A program made the position numbers and the translations under genes. The notes beneath the pieces were generated by a model that saw only the letters and a list, made by a program, of their open reading frames with translations, was not told where the DNA came from and made no database searches. Below are positions 33,690 to 44,115 of a stretch of DNA of 64,000 nt, one piece after another. Source of the stretch: Alligator mississippiensis (lineage: Eukaryota > Chordata > Crocodylia > Alligatoridae); NCBI RefSeq assembly GCF_030867095.1, contig NC_081828.1, forward strand, positions 217,961,978 to 218,025,977, given 5' to 3'. Numbering within the stretch: the stretch's first letter is position 1; each line of letters opens with the position of its first letter.

Positions 33690-34060
33690 GTCAGTGGACC
33701 GGATGACCTGTCTTACTGAGAGGAGCCTGAAAGAGCTTGGTTTGTTCAGCCTGGCAAAACAAAGACTGAGAGAAGCTAGTGCTTGTTCTCTAGAAATCCC
33801 TCAGGGGATAAACACCAGGAAAGGAGACAGCGATTTAAGCTGGAGGACCATGCTGGCACAAGAACAAATGAACACAAACTGGCAATGGCAATGAATAAAC
33901 AGAGCCTGGAAATTAAACAAAGGTTTCCAAGCATCGCAGGAGTCAGCTTTCCCAAACCAGCGGGGGCAAATCACCTGACTGCGTTTAAGATGGAGCTGGT
34001 CATTTTATGAATGGGACTTATAGGATGCCCTTGCCTGCGGGAGCAGGGGATAAGCCTCAA
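33690..34060 (+). mobile_element. CR1 3' region, older turtle/crocodilian subfamily
   Basis: The order of blocks matches the end of a CR1 ORF2 and 3' UTR: 'gtttgttcagcctggcaaaa', 'ctcaggggataaacaccagg', 'gctggcacaagaacaaatg', 'aataaacagagcctggaaat' and 'tttatgaatgggact'. It continues the CR1 begun at 32935. It belongs to a different subfamily from the young copy at 7.3-10.2 kb. Confidence 0.7.
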
Positions 34061-34439
34061 TTACCCAAATGTCTCTTGAAGCCGGGTGCTCTGTGCTCCT
34101 ATGGAAGGAGAAATGACCCTTGGAGGAGATTTGGACTGCACACCAAGTCCTTGCTGGGGAGGCTCTGACAAAGCAGACAAGCTAGATAAGAAAGCAGGTG
34201 CAGCATTAATCTTTCTGCATCAACAACACCCATTCTCCGATTGCTGGGGAGAATTGCACCCCGGGGAATGAGATTAAGTTTTTTATTCACGCCCTCGGCA
34301 TTCAGATACTGCAAAATATTGAATGTCAATCTCTAATTCCTTAAGCAGGCAAGAGCTGGAGAAACTAGCACCGCTACATGGTCAGATCACACCCAACTCT
34401 TCAGTCACATTTTTGAGCGCTGGGATCAGCTCCAGAGAG

Positions 34440-35679
34440 CGCTTTCTTGGAAAAGGGTTTCTTTCTCCAGGGGAAATATCAGTTTGCAGTGATTAAAGAG
34501 AGCATTGTTTGGCCATTTGAAATAAATGATAAGGACAATATAAGGATAGGTCTTTGATGGGGGGAACAGGGAAAGCATTAGTTAGAGGTCATCTGATATG
34601 CATGGGGAATAAAAATAAAGGTAGCAAGTTCACAGGAGATTCGTAACAATCTAGGTTAACTATTAGTAGGACGTAATTGCATGAATTAATGACAGAAGCT
34701 GCTGAAAAGGTCCTTAGCCAGAGGAGATGTTTTGTGAAAAAGGAAATAAAAATTATTGGCTTGTAAGTTTAAGGGATTCAAGTGCAATATATTATTCAGA
34801 AAATTAAAAGCAAAAGATGGATATGCATCCTACAGAAATCTGTGCTGCTTTGGTGGATCGGAGACTGCAAGTTCTGGAGTTATTACAGATATCTGGACGC
34901 AGTGGGCTTGGGCAGGGAAACACGAAACAGGTTTACAACTAATTCAGAAAAAACTTTAAATAAAGATGTCACAAAAGAAAACATCTTTGGTGCAGTAGCC
35001 TGTATGAAAACCATGCTCCAATATTGGTCCAGCTGAATTTTAAAGGCATTTAATAGGACATTAATAATTCTATTAGTAATGCTTTTAAAGCCATTCTGTT
35101 GAGAAAGGAGCTTTCAGAGTCTATAAAAGAAAGGTGTGTTTTTCCCCAAAGGCAGGCAGCTCCTACGGCCTCCATCTCTGCTGAATCATGATAAACAACA
35201 CTGAGCAAAAACAGCAGCTCTCGATGTACATAAACCCAGATCAAACTGGATTAATTAAGAAGAGATAAACATCAGATAATATTCAGAGAGCACTTGGAAC
35301 CATTCCTAGTCCCGGATCAAAAAGATCTCCTCCTTTCTTTTAATCACTTGATGCAGAGAAAGCTTGCGATAGAATCGACTGGAACTTTCTGTTTCAAAAA
35401 GGACATTGGTCCCAGTTACTCATTAAGTATAGCTTCAAAAGCAGCTTCGTGAATCATTAGCATTATATTGTCCCGGGATGATTTACCCATAGGAGGAAGC
35501 AGAGGTGTCTGTGGTCTCCTTTCATTTTCATATTAGCGATGGAGCACGGAGGGCAAGGAATAATCAGCTTGTCACAGGAATAACAGTTCCAGGAACGCAT
35601 CAGAAAAGAGCTCTCCATGCGGATGACATATTATTATTTTGATCTAAAGCCAGTAGTTCTCTAAAATTAGTACATAAAA
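34440..35679 (+). mobile_element. L1/Tx1-clade LINE fragment
   Basis: Broken frames encode L1-type ORF2. Upstream is 'KALVRGHLICMGNKNKG'. The RT follows: 'DQTGLIKKR', 'TSDNIQRALGT', then 'SLDAEKACDRIDWNFLF' (motif A), 'SPFIFILAMEH' (motif B region) and 'ADDILLF' in the form 'MRMTYYYFD' shifted by a frame near 35620. The words LDAEKAFDR, DQTGFIKGR and ADDILLF are diagnostic of the L1 clade and not of CR1. The copy is highly decayed and truncated at both ends; a hAT element adjoins its right side. Confidence 0.7.
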
Positions 35680-36000
35680 CAGTGATTCTCAACCCGGGTT
35701 GGGGAGCACCCTTGGGTGCTGAGAGATGCTTTTAAGGGTGCCATGGGGTGCCACACAGTATGAGCACTGTTCGGTGTGCAAACACCTGCACACGATTCAC
35801 AAGATAAACTCAGGGATTTTGAAGAGGAATCCAGTCTCACAAACAGCTGCCCTGTTGCAGGCTGAGATCTTTGCAAGAGAAGAATTCACTATTTTTTTCC
35901 ATAGTGAAAAACCAAGTGAAAGCTCAGAGGGGGCATTCTCCGAGGGGACCTTGAGTCAAATGAGGGGTGCCTTGAGTTTAAAAAAGGTTGAGAATCACAG
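35680..36000 (+). mobile_element. Non-autonomous hAT element, family B, copy 1
   Basis: A 321-bp element with inverted ends CAGTGATTCTCAACC and GGTTGAGAATCACAG. The interior includes 'gggtgctgagagatgctttt' and 'gaggggtgccttgag'. CAGTG-TTCTCAACC ends are typical of vertebrate hAT MER-like elements. The flanking 8-mers do not match here. Relatives are at 38123-38516 and 48959-49259. The 180-codon frame across it is chance. Confidence 0.8.
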
Positions 36001-36875
36001 GTGGAAAGACCACCGTTACTTTGGGAAGACACCTGGCTTTAACGCCAGTGATGCCAAATCTGACGTGCCAGCTATAACTGTGCCAGTCCTCAAGAAGTCG
36101 CCCTATAAAAACATGTTTGGGTTCAAATGGGCACCAATTCTGCAAGGGACCTGGGAGGTCACAAGTCATCTGGCCTGGCAGAGATGCCTGGTATCATCAA
36201 AGAGTTTGAGTGCTGTAGAAGCTGGCACTATCTTGGTTGGGAAGAACAGTCGCTATCATAATGAATAATTCACTAAAGATATGTGTCTAGTTTCAAAGCT
36301 TTCCTATAATCATCTCTGATAAAGTGTCAGGAGTACAGAAGATTGTGTAAGATCCAGAATAAAAAGGACTAAGGAGGAGTGCAGATGCTCTGTACAGCCC
36401 CATGGCACGGGGTGGGCCAGCTGGTCCCAGTGCTGCCAGCTCGAAGTGCCAGTCGTGCATCCAGGAGGAGCCAAAGGGGGTGCAGCCCCACCACTGTGGT
36501 TGCCCCTGTGTTCACGGGGAGCTCTGAGCTCACTGCTGCTGTTCACCTTCCCTTCCCTCCCCACTGAATTCATCAGCATGGGAAAGGAGGGGACAAGCCC
36601 TGACAGCCATGCTCACCCCCTGGCCTCTGGAGCTGTGCAAAAACAGGGCTCTGGCCAGACCCCGTGCTGAGAGCTCACGGACAGCACGGGCAAAGTGGGG
36701 GTACAACCAGGCTGCTGCAGCCCGCCAGATGCATCTGCAAAGTGACAGTGGATTAGCAGTGCTCTACTCTAGTTCAACGCTGGGTCTTTACTGAGCAAAA
36801 AGCGTGGGTCACGTAAATAGTGGTGCATTACAGTGGATGATTACACATCCCTCCCTCTGCAAAGTTACACACGTG
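36001..36875. other. No gene or clear repeat
   Basis: Unique DNA, GC-richer from 36380. The open frames at 36310-36670 on both strands lack any recognisable feature. Confidence 0.35.
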
Positions 36876-37801
36876 CAGGGGCGGATCCAGGGGGGTGCAT
36901 TGGTGCATTCGCACCCCGCTTTGCTCCCTGCTCCACCCAGTCTTTAAAACCAACCTCCTGACAGTGGCAGCAGCATTTCCAGCCAGGCAGTGCTGAGGGA
37001 GTCCACTGACTTCAAGGCTCATTATTATCCTTCTAAACTCTTCATTCCCCAGGTGTTAACGGCCCGCTCTTCTTTGTAATCGTCTTGTAATAACCTGGAT
37101 ACCTGACACATGGAGGATATCGAATTTTAGCCTTTTTTTTAAATTAAATCTTCATATTTTCCTAAGCAGGAAGCAACTGACACCACCTAAAACCTGAGAT
37201 CCTGCTCCTGCCTTTGTCTCAAGGTAATTTGCACCATCAGAGATCCTCACAGGAGGTGAGAGGCTCCAGACCAGCTATGAACTGCCTGCCCAGGGGAGTT
37301 TTCCATCTACTGACTCCTCTGTGAAATCCTATGAAATATGAACTTTCATTTCTACCCAGGAGAACTTTTATAATCTTTTCTCCAATGCCCAATGAAGGGT
37401 GTTTGTGCCAAAAAACTTGCAATTAAAGATTTTTTTTTTTGCAAAATCTTGTTGGTCTAATAAAAGATATCCTCTCCACTATGAGTCCTGATTAATTGCC
37501 TTTTCCTCCAGACCAGTATGGCTACAACCTGGATATCTTGTAATGGTCTTGCTGTTCCACCAATCAAGCTAGCCTTCATTCTGCATTTCTGCTGTCTGTT
37601 CCTGACAGGGAAGCTCCTATTTCACAGTCCTGCAGATAATTTGTAAAATTAACTTGTATTTGTTTTTGCTTCAATACAGTGCCAGGCCCCTGGCATATTA
37701 GTAAAGCTTCTAGTTTCTTTTTGAAAAATATGTGCTGTTGCATATGTGATGATGCACCTCATGATCTGCTCCCCCTTTTCCAAATTCTGGGTCCGTCCAC
37801 G
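36876..37801 (+). mobile_element. Non-autonomous hAT element, family A, copy 2 (interrupted)
   Basis: It begins CAGGGGCGGATCCAG and ends CTGGGTCCGTCCACG, imperfect inverted repeats. Blocks match copy 1 in order ('cagcagcatttccagccagg', 'gtgctgagggagtccactga', 'tgttccaccaatcaag', 'agtaaagcttctagttt'). A 444-bp PLE-derived insert splits it at 37092-37535. The flanking 8-mers are not clearly duplicated. Confidence 0.8.
37092..37535 (+). mobile_element. PLE insertion inside hAT family A copy
   Basis: The 444-bp insert is bounded by a perfect 9-bp direct repeat TCTTGTAAT (37083-37091 and 37536-37544), its target duplication. It carries the PLE tail ('cccaatgaagggtgtttgtg', 'ttgttggtctaataaaagat', 'ccagtatggctacaacctgg'). 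The insert starts with 'aacctggata' and ends with the same ten bases, so a remnant of a preceding unit's tail is present at its left edge. This fits insertion from a tandem PLE template. Confidence 0.75.
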
Positions 37802-38122
37802 TTCACATCCTTAGCAGCAATATGGTGGTAGCTGTGTGGTTTAGGTATATCCACTCTACAGATCTGAGATAAGACTAGACATAAATCATTTTCCTTCCCC
37901 ACTCTCAACCGTGGCAGATAATCCTGATTTCAACCCAGGATTTAAAGACTGGGAGAGCCATGGGATACATGGGCTAGCTACTCCCCAAGGAAACTTTTCT
38001 GACTCAATTAGAAATCCAAGTAAGCTTTAACTATTTCACATTCCAGTACCAAGACCTCCAATGAGGCCCGATGTTTCTCAATGGTCTAGAAAACTTGTTT
38101 TATCCATAAGAAGAGCTCAAAA

Positions 38123-38516
38123 CAATGATTGTCAACTGGGGTGCTGGGGCACCCTGGGGTGTCGCCGGATCATCTGACAGGTGCTGGGAGGTGTGAGGAG
38201 ATACATGGGGAATTAGGAGACAGGCAGACAAGGTTCTTTGGGTAAATCTGATATCTTTTGTTAGACCAACTCAAATAGCTGGAAAACTTTTTCTTTGCAA
38301 GTTTTTGGGTACAAAGCAGATAAACTAAGCAGAGGCTCAAGCTTGTCCCTGCCTGGACGTCCCCCACTCCCACTGCTGGCTCCCTCTGCAAGGAGGTAAG
38401 CATGGTAATCTGTACATTAGTTGTTGAAATGGGGTGCCACCCTACTCGCAGAAGTCATAGGGGGGCCCTGAGTCCAGCGAGGGGTGCCTCGAGTATGGAA
38501 AAGCTGAGAAACACTG
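38123..38516 (+). mobile_element. Non-autonomous hAT element, family B, copy 2 (interrupted)
   Basis: Ends are CAATGATTGTCAACT and AAGCTGAGAAACACTG. The flanking 8-mers GCTCAAAA (38115-38122) and GCTTAAAG (38517-38524) match at 6 of 8 with transitions, consistent with a decayed hAT duplication. A PLE tail in antisense orientation is inserted in the middle. Confidence 0.75.
38216..38335 (-). mobile_element. PLE 3' tail inserted in hAT family B copy
   Basis: The plus strand reads 'gagacaggcagacaaggttc', 'ttgttagaccaactcaaata' and 'gcaagtttttgggtacaaag', the reverse of the PLE tail. The 5' limit is not sharp, because the sequence after 38320 is neither clearly PLE nor hAT. Confidence 0.65.
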
Positions 38517-38524
38517 GCTTAAAG

Positions 38525-39545
38525 AGAAGCAATGGCTGTTTCTGGCTGATTAGAGAAACAAGGAAAGAACAGTTTTTGACCAGATTATATCAGAGAGAGA
38601 GAGATGCCCGGGCGTTGCAGGGTAGGAGAAGCATTTAGATGGACAAGGGAAAAGAGGACCAGCTCCTCCAGTTGCATGAAGCTTTTTAAAAAGATTCTTT
38701 CAATAATACTGTTTGATGGTACATCACATTTCCTAATGAGAAAGCCATTTCCTAACAAGTGGCTTCCCCAGTGAAGCCACTGAGGAGCTGTGCTGCTAGT
38801 AGGCATGGATGGTGGACACGGCCAGTCATTATTGTAAGCACATCTTACAAGCTGTTGGGTTTTTATTCCCAAAATGACCATGTGGTCATCTTCCTGGGAC
38901 CTCCTATGTCCTTGTGTTCCTTGCTGGGACAGTCACTCAAGGAAACAAATCACGAACCTCTCATCGGTGACGAGCACAGAGAGCCAGCCAGTGAGAAAGA
39001 AAATCCATCAAAAATGAGAGGAATGGAAAGTGGTTGTTACGGAAAAAATGAGTCAATCCCATACGCAGCCAAACAGAGACAGGACAATCAGATACTTCGG
39101 TCTTTGCTTTCCAATTATTCTGTATTCACATAAGGCAAATTGTCCTAGGGAAAAAAATCACCCAATGGCTCGTTTCTTAATATTAACACGTGATAAACAC
39201 ACACCGGAGATGGTGCACATGACCACAGTCGGTCCCGTCCCTCAGCGTAACCAGATCAAACGAAACGACATCCTTGACAGTGTAAAGAGGTCCCCATTGC
39301 AATGTGGCAACCCCTTGCCCCTTGGACAGGTTTGGTGGGTCTGCTACCACACGGCATTTCCCTAGATCAGAACAAAAGCTCACAGTTGCAATGATGCTGG
39401 TTTTGCTCCCAATATTTACATGGCAGCAATTTGCAAACCTGTTAGTTTTCCAAACTAAACAGTTATGAAAAAGCCTGGAGTTGAAGTCAAATCAATCACA
39501 TATATGTGTACAGAACTGCCCGGCTATGTCTTTGCATACAGTGGT
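38525..39545. other. No gene recognised
   Basis: No exon or repeat family recognised. Short frames on both strands look random. Confidence 0.35.
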
Positions 39546-39546
39546 C

Positions 39547-39549
<3 letters not shown>

Positions 39550-39580
<31 letters not shown>
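39550..39580 (+). repeat. (TA)n microsatellite
   Basis: About 15 uninterrupted TA units, followed by an A run and further TATATA fragments to about 39616. Confidence 0.95.
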
Positions 39581-39585
<5 letters not shown>

Positions 39586-39671
39586 ACATTGTTATATATA
39601 GTAAGTGTTATATATAGCTGGTGTTATCCCAGGTGTCATGTGGCTGCTCTGAGTATTCCTCCGCATACAAT

Positions 39672-39755
39672 AGATATCTATCTATCTATAGATATATATA
39701 GATATGCAGATAGAGAATCATTTGTGTGTGTGTGTGTATACACACGCATACATAC
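39672..39755 (+). repeat. Compound GATA/TATC and (GT)n microsatellite
   Basis: TATC and GATA units (39672-39706) are followed by (GT)n at 39724-39738 and CA/CATA repeats up to the left end of the Tigger element. Confidence 0.9.
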
Positions 39756-40280
39756 ACACATACAGTCGGACCCCGAGTTATGCGGGGGATACATTCCTGA
39801 AAAACACCATGTAAGTTGAAACCACGTAACTCGAGGCATTAAGTCAATGGAAAACGGGGATAGGGACCTGGGACTGAGATTTGATAACATTATTTCAGCA
39901 AATGGCTCGGCGTCACTGCTCTCATCTTCACTCCCGGCTACGTGCTCATACAGAGACAAAGTATTAGCCCTAATTGCTGCGCCATCGACAACTGCTCCTT
40001 TTGTATTGGTCATTTCATTGATCCAAAGATTAAGGAGTTTCTCAACCTTATCTAAACGAGGAGTGCTAGTCACCAATGGCACTCTCGAACTCGCAGGGGT
40101 TGCCGTTTTCACAGTCTCTAATTTTTGCTCGCTTTTTTTAATGGTACACACAGTCGATTCACTTAATCTGTATTGGCAAGCAATCGACACAGCACTACTG
40201 GCTTCTCTTAATTTATCATGGATTTCTATTTTCTTACATTCTGTTTTGGGCACAACATCACAGGCTTTCTTTGACACCAT
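39678..40280 (-). pseudogene. Tigger transposase remnant (N-terminal DNA-binding domain)
   Basis: From an ATG at 40280 the frame reads 'MVSKKACDVVPKTECKKIEI', 'HDKLREASSAVSIACQYRLS', 'ESTVCTIKKSEQKLE'. This is the psq/CENP-B type helix-turn-helix that binds the transposon ends. It continues 'LDKVEKLLNLWINEMTN' and 'DGAAIRANTLSLYEHV', the start of the second HTH (CENP-B/Tigger type). The frame then jumps directly to 'GSEDESSDAEPFA', a usual C-terminal acidic end, so the central catalytic domain of about 300 residues is gone by in-frame deletion. The codons past about 39850 run through the 3' inverted repeat and flank and are not meaningful. Confidence 0.8.
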
Positions 40281-40507
40281 TTTCACAAATATTCAGGGGT
40301 AACGTAACCAAAAATGATGGGCAGTCTTGGAGGGGACGACAAGTGATGCTAACGCTATGTAAGCAGACTCCAAACTAACACCCGCTCTACCGCAAACAGC
40401 ATACATGTGAAGCAGGGTATCGCGTGAGTTGAAACATGGTCACCTTATATAAAGCGTGTATACGTGAATCAGTGTAACTCAAAACCGCGTAACTGGGGGT
40501 CCGACTG
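39763..40507 (-). mobile_element. Tigger/pogo-type DNA transposon, internally deleted
   Basis: A 745-bp element with near-perfect inverted ends of about 22 bp (CAGTCGGACCCCGAGTTATG on the left; CAGTCGGACCCCCAGTTACG as the reverse complement of the right). It is flanked by TA on both sides (39761-39762 and 40508-40509), as expected for Tc1/mariner/pogo elements. It inserted in a dinucleotide-rich tract. The coding part, on the minus strand, keeps the N-terminus of a Tigger transposase joined to its C-terminal end; the catalytic DDE centre is deleted. This is a classic deletion derivative that needs transposase from another copy. Confidence 0.9.
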
Positions 40508-40530
40508 TACATATATATGCACACAGCAAA

Positions 40531-40552
40531 GTGTGTGTGTGTGTGTGTGTGA
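40531..40552 (+). repeat. (GT)n microsatellite
   Basis: Eleven GT units lie next to the right end of the Tigger element; the element split a larger dinucleotide repeat region. Confidence 0.9.
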
Positions 40553-40849
40553 GCACTGTATGCAGAGGCATAGCTGGGCAAGTCTGTATGCAGGGCAGCT
40601 ACACAGCATTGAGACTATCCCGGTCAACACTGTCAAATGTTACCTCTGGACCTGAGAAACTCCATTTTGTCAGGGCCTGTCAGGAGACACCTCAAAGGGG
40701 CTGATCCTGTGAGCTCCTGAAGAGCCGGGCCCTAAACCGTGCTTTTGGTTGGGCATACAAATGACTGTAGCTGTTAGCATGCATACACCGCCCCCCCCAT
40801 ACACACACACACAAATACATATATATATGCTAATGGCCATGATCATTTT

Positions 40850-41870
40850 GCATACGGTCCTCGGGCCAGTGCTGTTCAACATCTGCATCAGTGATTTGGA
40901 CAAGGGTGTCGTGAGTGAGCATACTGTCCAAATTTGCAGGTGACACCAAATTATGGGGCAAAGCAGACACACTGGAGGGCAGGGAGCAGATTCAGGAGGA
41001 TTTGGACAAGCTGGAAAAGTGGGCAGAACAAAACAGGATGCAGTTTAACAAGGATCAGTGCAAAGTACTGCGCCTGGGGAGAAGGAATCACCAACACACA
41101 CAGACTGGGAGGTGACTTTCTAAGCAGCACAGCAGCAAAAAGGGAGCTCCGAGTCACAGTCGACTCCAAGATGAACAGGACTCACTGGTGTGATGAAGTG
41201 ATCGGTAAAACTAACTGCACTCTATCGTGCATTAGCAGGTGCATCACGACTAGGTCCAGGGAAGTGATCCTCCCCCTCTATGCGACACTGGTCAGGCCGC
41301 AGCTGGAGGACTGCAGCCTGTTCTGGACACCGCACGTCAGGAGGGATGTGGACAGCATGGAGAGGGTTCAGAGAAGACCACCTGCATGGTCAGGGGCTTA
41401 CAGGATAGGTCCTATCTGTTGGAGGACCTATCTGTTGGACTTGATGATCTGCTCAGGTCCCTTCCGACGCGACCAACTATGAAACTAGGAGAGGTCGAGA
41501 GACCTGGATCTCTTCAGCCTCCATTAGAGAAGGCTGAGAGGGGATTTGGTGGCCGTCTACAAATTGGTCAGGGGGCAGCGAGGAATAGGAGATGCTCTGT
41601 CTACCAGAGCACCCCTTGGAGTAACTAGAAACAACGGCCACGAACTGATGGAGAGCAGATTCAGACTGGACATGAGAAAGAAATTCTTCATGGTGAGGGC
41701 AACCAGAATCTGGAGCGGGCTCCAAGGGAGGTGGTGCTCTCCCCGGCCTCGGGGGTCTTCCAGAGGAGGCTAGATGTGGCCCCAGCGCTCTTTCCTGCCC
41801 AGGGCAGGGGGTCGGACTCGATGATCTACTGAGGTTCCTTTCAACCCTGAAAATCTATGAAATCTATACA
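40850..41870 (+). mobile_element. CR1 LINE, 5'-truncated
   Basis: It starts within RT motif B ('TVLGPVLFNICISDLDKGV'), followed by 'KFAGDTKLWGKADTLEGREQ' (FADD changed to FAGD), 'QNRMQFNKDQCKVLRLGRR', 'ISRCITTRSREVILPLYATL' and 'RRDVDSMERVQRR'. It ends with 'gggggtcggactcgatgatc' and 'aaatctatgaaatctata', the CR1 3' terminus. A few frameshifts are present. Related to the young antisense CR1 at 7.3-10.2 kb but more decayed. Confidence 0.88.
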
Positions 41871-43269
41871 TATCTAACTTTGTATATGTATCATGTTCAT
41901 ATATGTATATATCTTGCTTAGTCTCTAAAGGCGCACATCCACCCTGCCTCGCAGCTGCTGGTCCCACTGCTGCAGCCCCTGCCGGGAGCCGCGTCTCCCA
42001 TCTGCTCGGTTGCAGGAGGGATAAACTTGCCCGTGTCGGTTGTGTGTGTGCGGGGAAGGGGCCACAGGTTGAGCACATCTGTTCTATGGCCGTACATGTA
42101 CCCTGCCCAAATCCCTGCCTGTGCTGCCAAGCCAGGAAGAGGTTAAGCATTTTCTTCTGCCGAGTCTGGCAGTTTCTCCTCCTGGACGCATCTGGATCTC
42201 TTGCTCCAGAGGTTTCCAGCAACCCGAAACCATGACTCAACTTCATTCTCCTCCCCGCGGAGCAGGCTGTGCAGAGCTCTGCCTTGGAGAGGCAGCTCCT
42301 GCCAGGCCCTGCCTACAGCGAGAACAAAGCAGCGCTCGCTCCTGCCCGGAGATGCCAGGGTTACGCGGGGGACTGCGGGAGACAACGGCGAAGCCCGGCC
42401 CAGCTTGGCGAGAACGGAGTTATTTCTGAGTGGGAGGGTGTCTACAAAGCCACGTATTCTTGTCCAGAGCAACGTCACGGGAGAGAAAGGAAGAAAGGAA
42501 TCGTTCAGTCGCTCCGCCCGGAGAACAGAGCGGCTCTCTGGCGAGACTCGTGTCCTCTAGATCCCGAGGGGAAACGCCAGGCCTGGGGCCCTGATTCAGC
42601 AGAACAAACTTATTCAGAAAAAGTGCCCACGTTGGCATTCAGACGGGCTCGCGGGCCTGGCCTGGACGTCAGCACACTGAAGCGTGTTAGTACGAGGGTT
42701 GCAGAGAGTACACGGTGTCCCCTGCTCTGCCAGGACAGCCAGCGTTTGGGAGCTCTGCTTCTCCCCGGTGCTTCAGAGCGGGAGCCTGAAGCGTGTCCTT
42801 AACCAGCACCGGTGTTTGAGCAGTCCATGGCATTAGCCCAGCTTGCAGAAACAGTCGAGGTGTCTTCGACACGGCGTTATACCTTGGAGAGACAAACGTG
42901 GCACAGACTCCAACGCAGGGATGCACTGATAGCAGAAGTGGGACGTACAAATCAGCCCATGGGATGAGGGAGGAGGGTCAGTCTTTACAGGCCTTTTCCC
43001 TTCTCCTCCACATTTCGCAAGGACGCAGCTTTATTAGAGGACAGCAATTATTAAGCAGGTCCTAGCACTTAAGCCACCATGTCCTCTAGAGCCATGACGG
43101 AGCACGTGGAGGCAGCCTGATGGATCCAGACCAGCCTCCCCCCAACGCCATTCCTCCCTCGTGATCCGGTTTCTAGGGCAGGGGATGTCCTGGAGCAGAG
43201 AGGCGTATGGGGACTCTTTGCCAATGCCCTACAGGTAGCTGCTGTTCAACACATAGCAGCCCCACCAAG
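41871..43269. other. GC-rich unique DNA, no gene confirmed
   Basis: From here GC content rises. CpGs are moderately frequent at 42,170-42,700 and both strands have open frames over 100 codons (for example 42269-42802 plus and 42143-42478 minus). No splice sites, domain or codon pattern lets me choose one. It could be a minor CpG island or just the GC-rich isochore. Confidence 0.35.
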
Positions 43270-43490
43270 GAGTGCTGGGCTGAGGCTTAGATCCAGCTCT
43301 GCCACAGCCATCCTGCATGACCTTGGGCACATCACTTATCTCCGTGCCTCAGCTCTGCCGCCTGCAGAAGGGCTATTCCTCCTCCTCTCTCCTGCTTCTG
43401 CAAAACCGCGAGTTCTCCAGGGCAGGGACTGTCCCTGACTGTGCGTAGGTGTGTGCACAGCACAAAGAAACCACAATCTCCGCTGGGGCC
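43270..43490 (+). mobile_element. MIR-type SINE
   Basis: The core 'catgaccttgggcacatcac' followed by 'ttatctccgtgcctcag' is the conserved MIR/CORE-SINE signature. The 3' part ('agggcagggactgtccctga', 'gcacagcaca') is the tail seen on sauropsid MIR copies. It has no coding capacity. Confidence 0.75.
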
Positions 43491-43623
43491 TTTGCCCGCC
43501 CCCGTAATACTCCCCTTACTAACTCAACACAGAGGCGAGGCAGCTCCTGCCAGCGCCTGCGAGGCTGGTCTCTGGTTCCCTGCTAGAGGTTTCTTCTTCT
43601 TCCGTGGGCCACAGAGCCCGAAG

Positions 43624-44115
43624 AAGGGGTGGATTTGGGTGGCCCCGAGCACAAGTCTGAAGAAGCGGGGTGCACATGGTGAGGTGCATCATCACATGTC
43701 AAACACCACCCATTGTTCTCCAGTGAAGAAGAAACTGGAAGCTTTATTAATAGGCCAGGGCCCTGGGGCTGTGTTATTCAGTTTAAGACTGAAGAAAAAC
43801 AAATATAATTTCATTGGAAGGAGTTAAAAACAATCTGCAGGGCTGTGAAATAAGAGCTTTCCCAGACAGCAGAACAAAGGGCAGCTTGCTTGGAGGAACA
43901 TCCGGATCAGTGCAAAGAAGAGAGCCTCGTTAACACCTGCGGAAGGAAGAGCGGAGAAGGGATCAGGTAGATCACAAGGAGCCTTGAAGTTAATTGCCTC
44001 TTTCAGTGCTGCCCCACTAGAAATGCTGCTGTCACTGCCAGGGTTTAAACGCTGGGTGCAGCAAGGATGAAAGAAAAGTGCAAGTGCGCCAGTGCACACC
44101 CTGGATCCGCCCCTG
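43624..44115 (-). mobile_element. Non-autonomous hAT element, family A, copy 3
   Basis: In reverse orientation: left AAGGGGTGGATTTGG, right CTGGATCCGCCCCTG. The interior has 'aaactggaagctttattaat', the reverse of the 'agtaaagcttctggttt' block of copy 1, and 'gaaatgctgctgtcactgcc'. The flanks GCCCGAAG and GCCCTGGG agree only in part, so the duplication is decayed or absent. Confidence 0.78.

Noticed and set aside
35726-36268. 180-codon plus-strand ORF
   Set aside because: Most of it lies within the hAT family B element and the rest in unique DNA; it is a read-through of the transposon.
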